This document shows, piece by piece, positions 37,401 through 45,784 of a stretch of DNA of 64,000 nt. A program made the translations under genes and the position numbers. Each line of letters starts with the position of its first letter. Positions within the stretch are counted from its first letter, which is position 1. Source of the DNA: Rhodobacteraceae bacterium Alg231-30 (GTDB taxonomy: Bacteria > Pseudomonadota > Alphaproteobacteria > Rhodobacterales > Rhodobacteraceae); the NCBI GenBank assembly GCA_900143615.1, contig FREU01000003.1, forward strand, positions 732,237 to 796,236, written 5' to 3'. The notes under the pieces are model-generated. The model worked only from the letters and a program-made list of their open reading frames with translations. It had not been told where the DNA came from and did no database searches.

Positions 37401-38281
37401 ATCCCTTCCCTGCCGGTGTCGAGTTTGAATGGACCGGTGATCAGGAAGACGAGCAGGAAAGTCAGGCGTTTTTGCAAACCGCCTTTACCGGCGCGCTGTT
37501 TCTGATGTTCATCATCCTGTTGGCGCAGTTCAACAGCTTTTATAACTCTGTTCTGGTGCTGCTGGCGGTGATCCTGTCCACCACGGGCGTGCTGATCGGC
37601 ATGCTGGTGATGGATCAGGCGTTTTCGATCATCATGACCGGCACGGGTATTGTGGCGCTAGCAGGGATCGTGGTGAACAACAACATTGTTCTCATCGATA
37701 CCTATCAGGAATACAGCCGCTATATGCCGCGGATCGAGGCGATTGTGCGCACCGCACAGGCCCGTATTCGTCCTGTCTTACTGACCACCATCACCACGAT
37801 GGCGGGTCTGACACCGATGATGTTCGGGCTCAGCCTCGACTTTATCAACGGTGGCTACTCCATCGACAGCCCAACAGCGCTGTGGTGGAAACAATTGGCG
37901 ACGGCTGTGGTGTTTGGTCTGGGCATCGCGACGGTTCTGACGCTGGTGTTTACGCCGTCGATGCTGGCACTGCGCGTCTGGGCCAGCACCTATTTCCATT
38001 GGATGATGATGGTTCTGGCACGCCTGTCTCTGGGCCGTACCAGCCGTGCAGGTCAGGACTGGGCGCTGCGGCGCGACGCACGCAAGGTCAAAGCCCCTGT
38101 GCTTTTGTGGGACACGCCGCCTGTCGCCGAGCCCGTCGCGCCAAGCGCGGATGAGATTGCGTCAGCGCATGTGGACGACGTGGTAGAGGACGATCTGGCA
38201 CCGGAGGTCGAGCCACCAAGAGAGGCTTTGGAAACGTCAAATGCTGACAAAAAGCCGGATGGTGTAAAGGCTGCCGAATAA
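34469..38281 (+). CDS. RND-family efflux pump permease
   Basis: The 1270-residue inner membrane pump has the two-fold RND layout: TM1 (MVLAFIVLSLAVGGYAYW), a large periplasmic loop, TM2-6, a second loop from about residue 620 and TM8-12 (ALFLMFIILLAQFNSFYNSV). The TM4 proton-relay motif reads GMLVDGAIVVVEYADKRI, with Asp-Gly where AcrB has Asp-Asp. It is some 220 residues longer than AcrB because of extra membrane-spanning sequence around residues 510-570 and a charged, probably disordered tail after residue 1210. Substrates are unknown. It starts within the adaptor stop and a terminator follows. Confidence 0.92.
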   Translation: MVGIVDWAADRARMVLAFIVLSLAVGGYAYWGLPKEGEPDIQIPGLFVSVPFPGISASDSETMLIKPMETELSDLDGLKTMSATASEGYAGIFLEFEFGWDKSRIMADVRESMNTAEGNFPDGFEKYSINEINFSEFPIVIVNLTGQVPERTMFRIAKDLQDRLEGMDAVLEAGIAGQRDEMLEVVIDPLRLESYNVTAQELIDVVVQNNQLIAAGEIDSSQGTFAVKIPSSFSEPRDIYDLPVKTNGDRIVTLGDLAQINLTFEDRTGTARFNGESTVALQVVKRKGFNLIDTAAEVRVAVDEAKADWPPELRAAVEIGTSNDQSRVVGSMVSQLEGSVLTAIALVMIVVLAALGSRAALLVGFAIPTSFLLCFVLLALMEITISNIVMFGLILAVGMLVDGAIVVVEYADKRIKDGVGPMHAYVEAAKRMFWPIVSSTATTLCAFLPMLFWPGVPGEFMGMLPVTLIFVLSASLVVALIYLPVMGGVTGRMSRVFHNASEVLRARFPWVVRAILVPPSLYLIFLGAMQILNPGYLFGGISPMQGIAAILPGFLLFLVGAFASSITLDAARIQRRRKKVKAGFRLSPFGWFIKLIAGNPIMPLVSIGAVGFVVVSVFGYFGQNNKGVEFFVDSEPEQAIVYVLARGNLSLEQKDGLMRQAEKIVLAHPGVQTAFSFAGEGGLDQNTGGAQAPKDMIGQIQLETIPWEDRPNVSEPWVKFPLIDYTLYRTSKDTRYDGKRVLDELQAELDQIAGAKIEILEASRGPASAKPVHLRVKGDNWEDLLAAATIARDQMDATAGLINLEDTRPLPGIDWEIEVDVAKAGRYGANVATVGGMVQLVTRGILLDTMRVDSSDEEIEIRVRLPEEDRVLSTLDTLKVRTTEGLVPLSNFVSRKPVPKLAEINRVDQQRYFDVKAGVSAGQMILKNPETGEERMIAAEVWNSDTDLQSEKAEAGFAATVLNPNERIATLTQWLESDPFPAGVEFEWTGDQEDEQESQAFLQTAFTGALFLMFIILLAQFNSFYNSVLVLLAVILSTTGVLIGMLVMDQAFSIIMTGTGIVALAGIVVNNNIVLIDTYQEYSRYMPRIEAIVRTAQARIRPVLLTTITTMAGLTPMMFGLSLDFINGGYSIDSPTALWWKQLATAVVFGLGIATVLTLVFTPSMLALRVWASTYFHWMMMVLARLSLGRTSRAGQDWALRRDARKVKAPVLLWDTPPVAEPVAPSADEIASAHVDDVVEDDLAPEVEPPREALETSNADKKPDGVKAAE

Positions 38282-38304
38282 ACCCACGTAAATTGGAGAA
38301 AAAG

Positions 38305-38346
38305 AACGGGCTGATGCAAATTCCGCATTGGCCCGTTTCAATTTTT
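38305..38346 (+). terminator. rho-independent terminator of the RND operon
   Basis: AACGGGC (38305-38311) pairs with GCCCGTT (38331-38337), with GATGC/GCATT pairing inside, followed by TCAATTTTTA. Confidence 0.85.
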
Positions 38347-38442
38347 ACGTCTCGTCAAACAAGAGGGCGCAATATGCCCTCAAGCTGTGGCAGGCATAGG
38401 TTTTGCATGGCCAACGGCGGGTTTGTTGAGAGAGTTGTTGTT

Positions 38443-38835
38443 ATGTACCGCGTTCCTTCACCTGTAGTCGCCCCGGGCGGCGGCCTAAACATCGTGATCA
38501 CAGGTCACTATGTTTTTTTGATACTTCTAAATTTCTTGGCCAGTCTTGCTTATTGGATCGACGTGCGCCGTGCGCGTCTGGGACAGCGACGAGTGGGGGA
38601 TGTCTATCTGCTGTGGATCGCCGGACTAGGCGGCAGCGCAGGTATCAAATGCACACAAGTTTGGTATTCCCACATCGAACAACCCAAGCGCTTTCGCAGC
38701 AGCCTTAACTTAATCATTGCGGCACAGCTCTGTGCATTCCTGCTGTTATTTGAACCTATACATGGCGCGCTAACGCTCCTCGGCGAAACTGTTGCACCAC
38801 GGCACGTGACACAGCTGCTCACCACGCCACGTTAG
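38443..38835 (+). CDS. DUF1294-like small membrane protein
   Basis: ATG at 38443 (MYRVPSPVV) gives 130 residues. The core LLNFLASLAYWIDVRRARLG followed by RRVGDVYLLWIAGLGGSAGI and a FRSSLNLIIA segment matches DUF1294, in which a YxxDKxxAxxxxxRxPE block precedes a GG-G helix. Here the usual DK is DV and the HKT motif is degenerate, so it is a divergent member. Function is unknown. The upstream GAGAG is a weak ribosome site. Confidence 0.65.
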   Translation: MYRVPSPVVAPGGGLNIVITGHYVFLILLNFLASLAYWIDVRRARLGQRRVGDVYLLWIAGLGGSAGIKCTQVWYSHIEQPKRFRSSLNLIIAAQLCAFLLLFEPIHGALTLLGETVAPRHVTQLLTTPR

Positions 38836-38872
38836 CCCTTCCCAAATCCCGTTTTTCACAACAAGTCTGCGG

Positions 38873-40696
38873 TTACGCCGCAGCCTCATCATCGGACTGT
38901 TGACGCGCCCACAGCTGTGCATAACGTCCTTGACGCTCTAGTAGAGCTTGATGAGTGCCCTCTTCGATCACCTGCCCCTTTTCCAGCACAACAATCCGAT
39001 CTGCCTCCGCGATTGTAGACAGGCGGTGCGCGATGGTGATCACAGTGCGTCCCTGCCCCGCGCGCGCCAGAGCTTCTTTGATGCCCTGCTCGGTTTCGGT
39101 GTCCAGCGCCGAGGTCGCCTCGTCTAACAACAATAACGGCGGATTTTTCAGCAAGGTGCGCGCAATGCCCACGCGCTGTTTTTCGCCCCCCGACAGCTTA
39201 AGTCCACGTTCGCCGACAGGTGTGTCATAGCCTTCCGGCAGAGAGCTGATGAAGTCATGGATTTGTGCGGCCTTGGCGGCAGCAATGACCTCTTCCTGAG
39301 TGGCATTGTCGCGCCCATACGCGATGTTGTAGCGAATGGTGTCATTAAACAGCACAGTGTCCTGTGGCACCACGCCGATGGCGTCATGCAGGCTCTCTTG
39401 GGTCACATCACGCACGTCTTGACCATCAATGCGCAGCGCACCTGAATTCACGTCATAAAAGCGGAACAAGAGCCGCCCGATGGTGGATTTTCCCGACCCT
39501 GACGCGCCCACAATCGCCACAGTTTGACCGCCTTGCACTGTCAGGCTGACACCGTTCAAAATCTGACGTTCGGCCTCATAGCCAAAGGCCACATTATCGA
39601 GTTCAATTGTGCCGGACTTCACGTCCAGCGCCGGCGCCTTTTCCTTGTCCGAGACCTCGGAAGGTTGTTCAAGAAGATCAAACATTTCCCCCATGTCCAC
39701 AAGGGCTTGGCGGATTTCACGATAAACTGTGCCTAGGAAATTCAACGGCATAGTGATCTGGATCATATAGGCGTTGACCATGACAAAATCGCCCACTGTC
39801 AGCGTGCCATTCTGCACGCCCATTGCGGCCAAAACCATCACACCAACCAGCCCCGAAGTGATCAAAAACGACTGGCCGAAATTCAAAAATGCCAGCGAAT
39901 AGGATGTCTTGAGCGCAGCCTGTTCATAACCTGCCATGGCGGAATCATACCGCGCGGCTTCGCGCTTCTCAGCGCCAAAGTATTTGACGGTTTCAAAGTT
40001 CAGCAGGCTGTCGATGGCTTTTTGGTTTGCATCAGTGTCCTGATCGTTCATCTGACGGCGCAATTTCACACGCCACTCGGTGACCTTGAAAGTGAACCAG
40101 ATATAAATCGCAATGGTTCCGGCTACGACGGCCAGATACCAGACGTCAAACAACCAGAACAGCACCGCACCAATCATCAGCAGTTCAAGCAAAAGCGGCC
40201 CGATGGAAAACAGCAAGAAACGCAGCAGGAATTCCACGCCCTTCACGCCCCGTTCGATAATCCTGCTCAGACCGCCGGTTTTGCGGCTGATGTGATAGCG
40301 CATCGAAAGACGGTGAATGTGCTCAAAGGTTTCCAGCGCCAATTGCCGCAATGCCCGCTGGGCCACTTTGGCAAAAATCGCATCGCGCAACTGTTGAAAC
40401 CCATTGGTCATCAGGCGCGCCATCCCGTAGGCCACGGTCAACCCGACAGCGCCAAGCGCCAGCGGTGGCACGCCCTCGCCAGCCAAAGCATCCACCGCAC
40501 CTTTGTACAGCATCGGTGTGCCCACCGCGATCAGCTTGGACGCCAACAGCGCCAGCATGGCAAATACAACGCGGTATTTCACCCAAGGTTTGTCGTCCGG
40601 CCACATATAAGGTGCCACGCGACGCACCGTGCGCCAGCCGGATCGCTGCTCATTGCGGGCAAGTTCTTCTTCTGAGGCGGTGTGCCATTGGGACAT
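38873..40696 (-). CDS. Atm1-type ABC exporter (ABCB7/HMT1 class)
   Basis: The 607-residue half-transporter has an N-terminal six-helix membrane domain and a C-terminal ATPase. The ATPase shows Walker A GASGSGKST, the signature LSGGEKQRVGIAR, Walker B PLLLLDEATSALD and the H loop ITIAHRLST. The lead-in WRTVRRVAPYMWPDDKPWVKYR and the YHISRKTGGLSRIIERGVKG stretch are typical of the Atm1 branch, which exports glutathione-based sulfur or metal compounds and supports Fe-S or metal homeostasis. It is monocistronic, convergent with the DUF1294 gene. Confidence 0.92.
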   Translation of the reverse strand: MSQWHTASEEELARNEQRSGWRTVRRVAPYMWPDDKPWVKYRVVFAMLALLASKLIAVGTPMLYKGAVDALAGEGVPPLALGAVGLTVAYGMARLMTNGFQQLRDAIFAKVAQRALRQLALETFEHIHRLSMRYHISRKTGGLSRIIERGVKGVEFLLRFLLFSIGPLLLELLMIGAVLFWLFDVWYLAVVAGTIAIYIWFTFKVTEWRVKLRRQMNDQDTDANQKAIDSLLNFETVKYFGAEKREAARYDSAMAGYEQAALKTSYSLAFLNFGQSFLITSGLVGVMVLAAMGVQNGTLTVGDFVMVNAYMIQITMPLNFLGTVYREIRQALVDMGEMFDLLEQPSEVSDKEKAPALDVKSGTIELDNVAFGYEAERQILNGVSLTVQGGQTVAIVGASGSGKSTIGRLLFRFYDVNSGALRIDGQDVRDVTQESLHDAIGVVPQDTVLFNDTIRYNIAYGRDNATQEEVIAAAKAAQIHDFISSLPEGYDTPVGERGLKLSGGEKQRVGIARTLLKNPPLLLLDEATSALDTETEQGIKEALARAGQGRTVITIAHRLSTIAEADRIVVLEKGQVIEEGTHQALLERQGRYAQLWARQQSDDEAAA

Positions 40697-40776
40697 GTGT
40701 CAATCTCGGTGCCATTACGCGTTCGAGAAGACCTAATGGCTGGCAGCGCAAACTACCAGCCCCGAGAATACACAGA

Positions 40777-42381
40777 TCACTCTGGAACGGTGAACACTTG
40801 GCCAGGATAGATCAGGTTGGGATCACGGATCTTGTCCTGATTGGCCTCATAGACCCGCACATACATCAGGCCTTCGCCATAGGTGTCGCGTGCGATTGCC
40901 CAAAGGGTAAAGCCCGGCTGCACCGTCACAACACGCACAGGTGGAACAATCTCGACGCTCTCGGCGGCAGCTTCTTCAGCTTCTTCCTTGGCCTCTGCCA
41001 CAAGTGTCGGCTCTTCACGTTTAAACGGCGTTTCAACGCGGCTGGTCACATCGCCGTCGCCATCCACTTCATCAACGCGCAAAGTATAAACACCGGGGCT
41101 CACACCGGGCAATTCAGCCGCCCAGTCGCCATCCTCGGAAATGGTTGCGGTGATCAACAGAACATTGTCCACATAGAGACGGGCAAAATGCGCAGGCGCA
41201 CCGCGACCGGCAACTTCGACATCCCCGTCATCGCTGTAACTAATTGAATCAATGGCAATCGCGGCCAAAACCTCGGCTGTCGCATCCGCGGCTGTCGCGG
41301 GTTGAACCACGCGAACACCATCCGCGTCGGATACCAGAATGGCAGGGGCTGTGGGGTCTGCTGGTGCAGTTTGGACAGGTTCCTCATTCACGGGAGTCGG
41401 AGTTTGCTGCGCGGCAACCGATGTGGTCTCCGAGGTGGCCTGCTCCGTGAGCACCGCCGCGTCCTCCGCGTCGGGTTTGGGCGCAACGTCCGCGGTTTGA
41501 TCTGCGGGTTGCTCTGCCTGAGCTACCACCGGTTCAGGTGATGCGGCCGCCTCTGCAACAGAGGCTGCGGGAGTTTGTTCAGAGGCAGCAGTCGCAACTT
41601 GCGGAGCTGTCTCGGCAACATCAGCGGGTGCGGTCTCTGCAGCCTCAGTCACAGCTTCTGTACTCTCAACCGCTGGCGTTTCTGCAGGATTGGCCTGATC
41701 GGTCTCGGCCACAACAACCGGCGCAGCGCGCACTGGCGCGATAATCACGTCTGCCGCGGCAAACAAATCACCGCTGTCCAACCGCTGAACCAATCCCAAC
41801 ATCCGCGGTTGATCGCTGATCCCAAAGGTCAGCAGGGCCGCAAATTTTCCAGTGCCATCCGCGGATGTTTCATGCACGCTGGCACCATCCAGCAAAATCT
41901 CGAGCTGCGCATCAGACGCAGCCGTTCCGGCCAGAACCGCATTACCTTCGGCATCCACACGCACAAGGTCAAAAGTTGGCAAGACAGCCACAGGCGTCGC
42001 AGGCTCTGCCAAAGGCACCTCGGTGGTCACTTGTTCATCTACGGCAGGCGCGTCCCCGGCGATAGCTACATCCTGCGCAGGTTCAGCCTCCAGCTCGGGC
42101 TCTGCTTCCAACGCGGGTTCTGCTTCTACCCCGGTCTCGGTCTCTGGAGCTATCGCCTCATCTGTCTGCATGACATCGGCCTCAGGAGCTTGGACCTCTG
42201 GCGCAGCAGACGTTGCCTCAGGGCTTTGCTGTCCCTCAGCCACAGTGGTCACCGCATCAGAGCCCGTCGGGGCCTCGGGGCCTTTGAGCACACCGCTTGC
42301 GATGACAGCAACGCCGCCCGCGATTGCGACGCCGCCCAACAGGGCACCATTTGCACTTAGAAAGGACGAGAATTTGCTCAT
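40777..42381 (-). CDS. LysM-domain envelope protein with long Ala/Glu-rich linker
   Basis: ATG at 42381 gives 534 residues. It has an N-terminal hydrophobic segment (LGGVAIAGGVAVIASGVL), a linker of more than 250 residues of low complexity rich in Ala, Glu, Pro, Thr and Val that breaks off for an Ig-like unit (about 120-200), a second Ig-like unit (ISYSDDGDVEVAGRGAPAHF, LYVDNVLLITATISEDGDWA), and a C-terminal LysM (TLWAIARDTYGEGLMYVRVY, NLIYPGQVFTVPE) that binds peptidoglycan. It probably spans the periplasm from membrane to cell wall. It is divergent from the LOG gene, with 98 bp between starts. Confidence 0.85.
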   Translation of the reverse strand: MSKFSSFLSANGALLGGVAIAGGVAVIASGVLKGPEAPTGSDAVTTVAEGQQSPEATSAAPEVQAPEADVMQTDEAIAPETETGVEAEPALEAEPELEAEPAQDVAIAGDAPAVDEQVTTEVPLAEPATPVAVLPTFDLVRVDAEGNAVLAGTAASDAQLEILLDGASVHETSADGTGKFAALLTFGISDQPRMLGLVQRLDSGDLFAAADVIIAPVRAAPVVVAETDQANPAETPAVESTEAVTEAAETAPADVAETAPQVATAASEQTPAASVAEAAASPEPVVAQAEQPADQTADVAPKPDAEDAAVLTEQATSETTSVAAQQTPTPVNEEPVQTAPADPTAPAILVSDADGVRVVQPATAADATAEVLAAIAIDSISYSDDGDVEVAGRGAPAHFARLYVDNVLLITATISEDGDWAAELPGVSPGVYTLRVDEVDGDGDVTSRVETPFKREEPTLVAEAKEEAEEAAAESVEIVPPVRVVTVQPGFTLWAIARDTYGEGLMYVRVYEANQDKIRDPNLIYPGQVFTVPE

Positions 42382-42479
42382 CGCCGATAATCCCCCGAAT
42401 TCGGCTTCATCTTGGTTGAGCGACCATAGCAACATGGGTAACAGTGGTCAAAACGGCTCTCAACAAATCGGGGAAATTC

Positions 42480-43037
42480 ATGACCTTGCGTTCAATATGT
42501 GTCTTTTGCGGCTCACGTTCCGGGCAAGATCCCGCCTATCAGCAAGCAGCGACCGATTTAGGCGGACGTATTGCCGCAGAAGGCTGGCGTTTGGTCTATG
42601 GCGCGGGCGATGTTGGCCTGATGGGTGCGGTGGCCAATGCGACTCAAGCAGCGGGGGGCGAGACCTTTGGCGTGATCCCGACGCATTTGATGCAGCTTGA
42701 GGTCGGCAAAACCGATCTGAGCAGTTTTGTCGTCACCGAGAACATGCATGAGCGCAAAAAGGTCATGTTCATGAATTGTGACGCCATCGTCGTGCTGCCC
42801 GGCGGCGCGGGCTCGCTGGATGAATTCTTTGAGGTTCTGACTTGGCGTCAGCTGGGTCTGCACGACAAACCTGTCGTCGTTTTGAACATCAACGGCTATT
42901 GGGACCCTCTGGTGGGGTTGTTGGACCACGTTATCCAAAAGGGGTTTGCCGACGCATCCCTCAAGTCGTTTGTAAGTGTGGTGGAAGATGTCGATGCGCT
43001 AACAGAGCTTTTGAGTACGACACTTACAGAGGCTTGA
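42480..43037 (+). CDS. LOG family protein (nucleotide 5'-monophosphate phosphoribohydrolase)
   Basis: The 185-residue form starts at ATG 42480. The LOG signatures are present: CVFCGSRSGQDPAYQ at the N-terminus, the substrate site in EMHERKKVMF and the catalytic PGGAGSLDEFFE motif. Family members cleave ribose phosphate from nucleotides such as cytokinin riboside 5'-monophosphate or AMP. In bacteria without cytokinin signalling the physiological role is often unclear. It stands alone. Confidence 0.93.
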   Translation: MTLRSICVFCGSRSGQDPAYQQAATDLGGRIAAEGWRLVYGAGDVGLMGAVANATQAAGGETFGVIPTHLMQLEVGKTDLSSFVVTENMHERKKVMFMNCDAIVVLPGGAGSLDEFFEVLTWRQLGLHDKPVVVLNINGYWDPLVGLLDHVIQKGFADASLKSFVSVVEDVDALTELLSTTLTEA

Positions 43038-43242
43038 TTGCGAATACGCACTGCAGACCAACCACGTCGCGAGGTCCATACGCGCTGTCTTTTGCTTGGA
43101 GGTCGTGCAGGGTTAAGAGGTATTTGTCGCAAAAATTTTTGCGCTTAGGTATCAGTCTCACCCTGCAGAACAGAGATAGGTAGCGGCTGGAAAACGGCAA
43201 TATCGGATGCGGTAACACTGACGTGAGTCGGCATTTCCCTGC
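43038..43242. other. intergenic stretch without a supported gene
   Basis: About 200 bp between the LOG gene and the sodB terminator. Only short shadow frames are seen. No regulatory motif could be named. Confidence 0.5.
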
Positions 43243-43285
43243 CCAGAAACAACAAAACCCGCCGAACTATCTGTCGACGGGTTTC
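43243..43285 (-). terminator. rho-independent terminator of sodB
   Basis: On the minus strand AACCCGTCGA (from 43283) pairs with TTCGGCGGGTT (to 43256), with one G-T pair, followed by TTGTTGTTTCT. Confidence 0.85.
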
Positions 43286-43309
43286 GCAATGTCAAAGATG
43301 TCGCCGCGA

Positions 43310-43909
43310 TTACATGCGCGAAGCGACGTTTTCCCAGTTCACCAGGTTGTCCAGGAAGTTGGACAGATACACAGGACGCTTGTTGCGGAAATCGATGTAG
43401 TAGGAGTGCTCCCAAACATCACAGCCCAGCAAAGCAGTTTGGTTGAAGCACAGTGGGTTCACACCGTTTTCGGTTTTTGTGACAGCCAACGACCCGTCGA
43501 CGTTTTTCACCAGCCAGCACCAGCCGGACCCGAACTGACCTGCGCCTGCGGCAGAAAACTGTGATTTGAAATCAGCAACCGAGCCAAAGCTCTCAACCAG
43601 AGCTTTTTCAAGCTCCGATGGCATGGCATTGGCGCCAGGGCCCATCATTTCCCAGAACTGGTTGTGGTTCCACAACTGAGAGATGTTGTTGAAGATGCCG
43701 TTTTGCGCCACTGCATTGGCGTCATATGTGCCAACAATGATTTCTTCGAGCGACTTGCCGTCCCATTCGGTGCCCGCGATGGCCGCGTTCCCGTTGGTGA
43801 CATAGGCGTTGTGGTGCAGATCGTGGTGGAATTCCAATGTCTCTGCGCTCATGCCTTTGTCGGCCAGCGCATCATGAGCGTAAGGAAGATCTGGAAGTTC
43901 GAATGCCAT
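43310..43909 (-). CDS. sodB: iron-type superoxide dismutase
   Basis: The cytoplasmic enzyme converts superoxide to oxygen and peroxide. The 199-residue length is typical. The metal ligands are found in LEFHHDLHHNAYV (H28), the LWNHNQFWEMMGPG block, and DVWEHSYYIDF (Asp and His). The NHNQFW and GSGWCWLV segments favour the Fe rather than Mn group, though metal use cannot be settled by sequence. GGGGGCCACC precedes the ATG. It is monocistronic, with its own terminator. Confidence 0.95.
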   Translation of the reverse strand: MAFELPDLPYAHDALADKGMSAETLEFHHDLHHNAYVTNGNAAIAGTEWDGKSLEEIIVGTYDANAVAQNGIFNNISQLWNHNQFWEMMGPGANAMPSELEKALVESFGSVADFKSQFSAAGAGQFGSGWCWLVKNVDGSLAVTKTENGVNPLCFNQTALLGCDVWEHSYYIDFRNKRPVYLSNFLDNLVNWENVASRM

Positions 43910-44052
43910 GGTGGCCCCCTGTTTGTCAGTTTAGTGCGTTTCTAAAGTGATACATGCTGCGATGGCGAAGGCAGGTCAAGGCTGCTGTTAACAAAACAGC
44001 CCCTGCATGGTTCAGATTTACCTCACATTCACTTCATCACTTCACAGGAGGC

Positions 44053-44466
44053 TCACTTCATCTCCTCACAGGAACCCGTGCCGCTGTCTGTATTGTCGTA
44101 GTTCGGGATCGTCACCGAAATCCACGCGCGCATTTTGCTTTTGTTGTAGACCAACGAAAAATCTAGGTCGGATTTGCCACCATCAGCAAAATCAACATCA
44201 TCGATCCGATAGTGCACCCTGAGAATGTCGTCAGTGTCTTCCAAAAATCGCGCCGTTTTGGGGGATTGCTGATAGGTTTCCAACAAGGGATCCACGACTG
44301 TCGCTGTACCTTGCGCGTTGGTTTCAACGACCACTGTTTTTGGGATCGACCTGTTTCGACCTGGATCGACAAAACTGCACGTGTATGTTTTTGCGGCCAC
44401 GTCCCCTGCCCCAAGAGCGCCGGCAAGCGCGAGCGAAAAAACCATCCCAAAAAATCGAACACACAT
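44053..44466 (-). CDS. secreted 137-residue protein, paralogue A of a tandem pair
   Basis: The product has a signal peptide (MVFSLALAGALGAGDVAAK; an alternative start lies at 44445) and a mature beta-rich domain with a disulfide-like pair: TYTCSFVDPGRNRSIPKTVV near the N-terminus and GTGSCEE near the C-terminus. In between are ILRVHYRIDDVDFADG and LDFSLVYNKSKMRAWISVT. The neighbouring gene at 44720 encodes a homologue of exactly the same length. I do not recognise the family. DNA here is AT-richer than the flanks. No nearby gene hints at function. Confidence 0.7.
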   Translation of the reverse strand: MCVRFFGMVFSLALAGALGAGDVAAKTYTCSFVDPGRNRSIPKTVVVETNAQGTATVVDPLLETYQQSPKTARFLEDTDDILRVHYRIDDVDFADGGKSDLDFSLVYNKSKMRAWISVTIPNYDNTDSGTGSCEEMK

Positions 44467-44719
44467 AGCTCTGAACCCAAAACCGTTTTCTTACGGTTAC
44501 AGCCTAACATATCGGGCGATCGCTCGATATCTCGCACAAGTTCACTTTTTGGACAGATCACACCAGGCCACAAAATACGCCCACGCCACACATTGTCCGC
44601 AAATAGGCGCAGGCAATTCACACACTTTGTGTTTTCTGTGTGATGCGTTTTATCAAAAGCGATGCAGGTCAAGGCAGGACGCGCAATGCCCCCCTTAACC
44701 CACCACTCTCTGGAGATGG
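44467..44719. other. gap between the two paralogous secreted-protein genes
   Basis: About 250 bp with no supported gene. Each paralogue therefore probably has its own promoter. TTTTGTGTGAT-like AT-rich tracts near 44625-44650 are the only feature. Confidence 0.4.
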
Positions 44720-45133
44720 TCAGAGCTGCTTCACCAACTCACAGCTTCCATCGCCCCGATCAGTGTTATCAAAGCCCGGAAGATTCAACGTAATCCAAGC
44801 CCGATTTTTCTTTTTGTTATAAATCAAGGAAAAATCCATGTGAGAACGCATCCCGTCGGAAAAGTCCGCATTTTCTACACGATACCGAACTCGGAGCATC
44901 TTGTTGGTGTCTTGCGCGAATTTTGCAGCCTTTGGAGTTTGACCAAAATGCAACAGAAACGCGTCCGAGACGACGGCGGTACCATCAGCCCGCATTTCAA
45001 TCGCAACGGCTTCAGGAATTGTGTTGTAGCGCCCTGCATCCTTAAACTTACAAACATATGTACTCGCTAAAACAGGATTAGAAATAAGTGCAAAACTCAA
45101 TATTGCGATTGAGCTTAGGTTAGGAAAATTCAT
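44720..45133 (-). CDS. secreted 137-residue protein, paralogue B of a tandem pair
   Basis: The ATG at 45133 (MNFPNLSSIAILSFALISNP) is preferred over an upstream in-frame start at 45175 because it begins a normal signal peptide ending VLAS. The mature part aligns along its whole length with paralogue A: TYVCKFKDAGRYNTIPEAV, MLRVRYRVENADFSDG, MDFSLIYNKKKNRAWITLNL, FDNTDRGDGSCE. Both cysteines are kept. The two genes differ strongly in sequence, so the duplication is old or the second copy came from elsewhere. Composition is low in GC. Function unknown. Confidence 0.7.
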   Translation of the reverse strand: MNFPNLSSIAILSFALISNPVLASTYVCKFKDAGRYNTIPEAVAIEMRADGTAVVSDAFLLHFGQTPKAAKFAQDTNKMLRVRYRVENADFSDGMRSHMDFSLIYNKKKNRAWITLNLPGFDNTDRGDGSCELVKQL

Positions 45134-45173
45134 ATTTAGATCTTTCGCATATTTAATACGAAAACAGTTAGTC

Positions 45174-45203
45174 AAAATAGCACTTATTCGAAAGTGCTAT
45201 TTT
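45174..45203. terminator. bidirectional terminator downstream of the sox operon
   Basis: AAAATAGCACTT (45174-45185) and AAGTGCTATTTT (45192-45203) form a perfect 12-bp stem with a 6-nt loop and T-rich ends. It lies 15 bp after the soxG stop. Confidence 0.85.
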
Positions 45204-45217
45204 GAAATCATTTCGAT

Positions 45218-45784
45218 CTATAGGAAATTAACTTCTCCACTTGGCTGCGCAGAGACTTTCAACACATCAAAAGCGTATTGCGCGACAGAGCGGAAGCAGA
45301 CCAACTCAAAGCTGTCGTCTTCATTTGCCCAAAACGCGGCAGGCACTTGTGCAAGACGGGTGCGGCGCAAATCCCCTGCCCCAAAGGCGTCTTTGGCAAG
45401 ATCCACAGGACAGGTTTTGGCCAATACATCGCGTACGCCCGCGCCTTCCAGACGGAAGACTGCACGCGCATCGGATACGTTGACGGCCAAAGCATGTTCG
45501 CCGCTCAGCGCAGCGTCCAGCGCGGCAACCACCTCTCCAGCATCCGCATAGGCGACTACCAGCAAAAGCTCATCAGGCGACATCCAAGCCACCAACCCTT
45601 TGGCCCCCTTGGTGATTTTACGCTGCTTAGGCATCGCGGCTCCGGTCGCGGCCTTTACAGCCGCCGCCAGTTTCTTGCTGCCCAGATCACCGCGCAGGGT
45701 GATCATGCCGCGCAGACCGGTTTCGCTGACGCGGACAAACCCGTCATAGCTTGCCCCATTCAGGGCGCTCACTGCCTTAGACAT
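45218..45784 (-). CDS. soxG: sarcosine oxidase gamma subunit
   Basis: The 188-residue product starts at ATG 45784 inside the end of soxA (8-bp overlap ATGTCTAA). It has the SoxG/GcvT-like pattern (GLRGMITLRGDLGSKKLAAAV, LVAWMSPDELLLVV, CPVDLAKDAFGAG). SoxG helps assemble the heterotetrameric enzyme that oxidises sarcosine to glycine and passes the methyl group to tetrahydrofolate. It is the last gene of soxBDAG, followed by a terminator. Confidence 0.9.
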   Translation of the reverse strand: MSKAVSALNGASYDGFVRVSETGLRGMITLRGDLGSKKLAAAVKAATGAAMPKQRKITKGAKGLVAWMSPDELLLVVAYADAGEVVAALDAALSGEHALAVNVSDARAVFRLEGAGVRDVLAKTCPVDLAKDAFGAGDLRRTRLAQVPAAFWANEDDSFELVCFRSVAQYAFDVLKVSAQPSGEVNFL

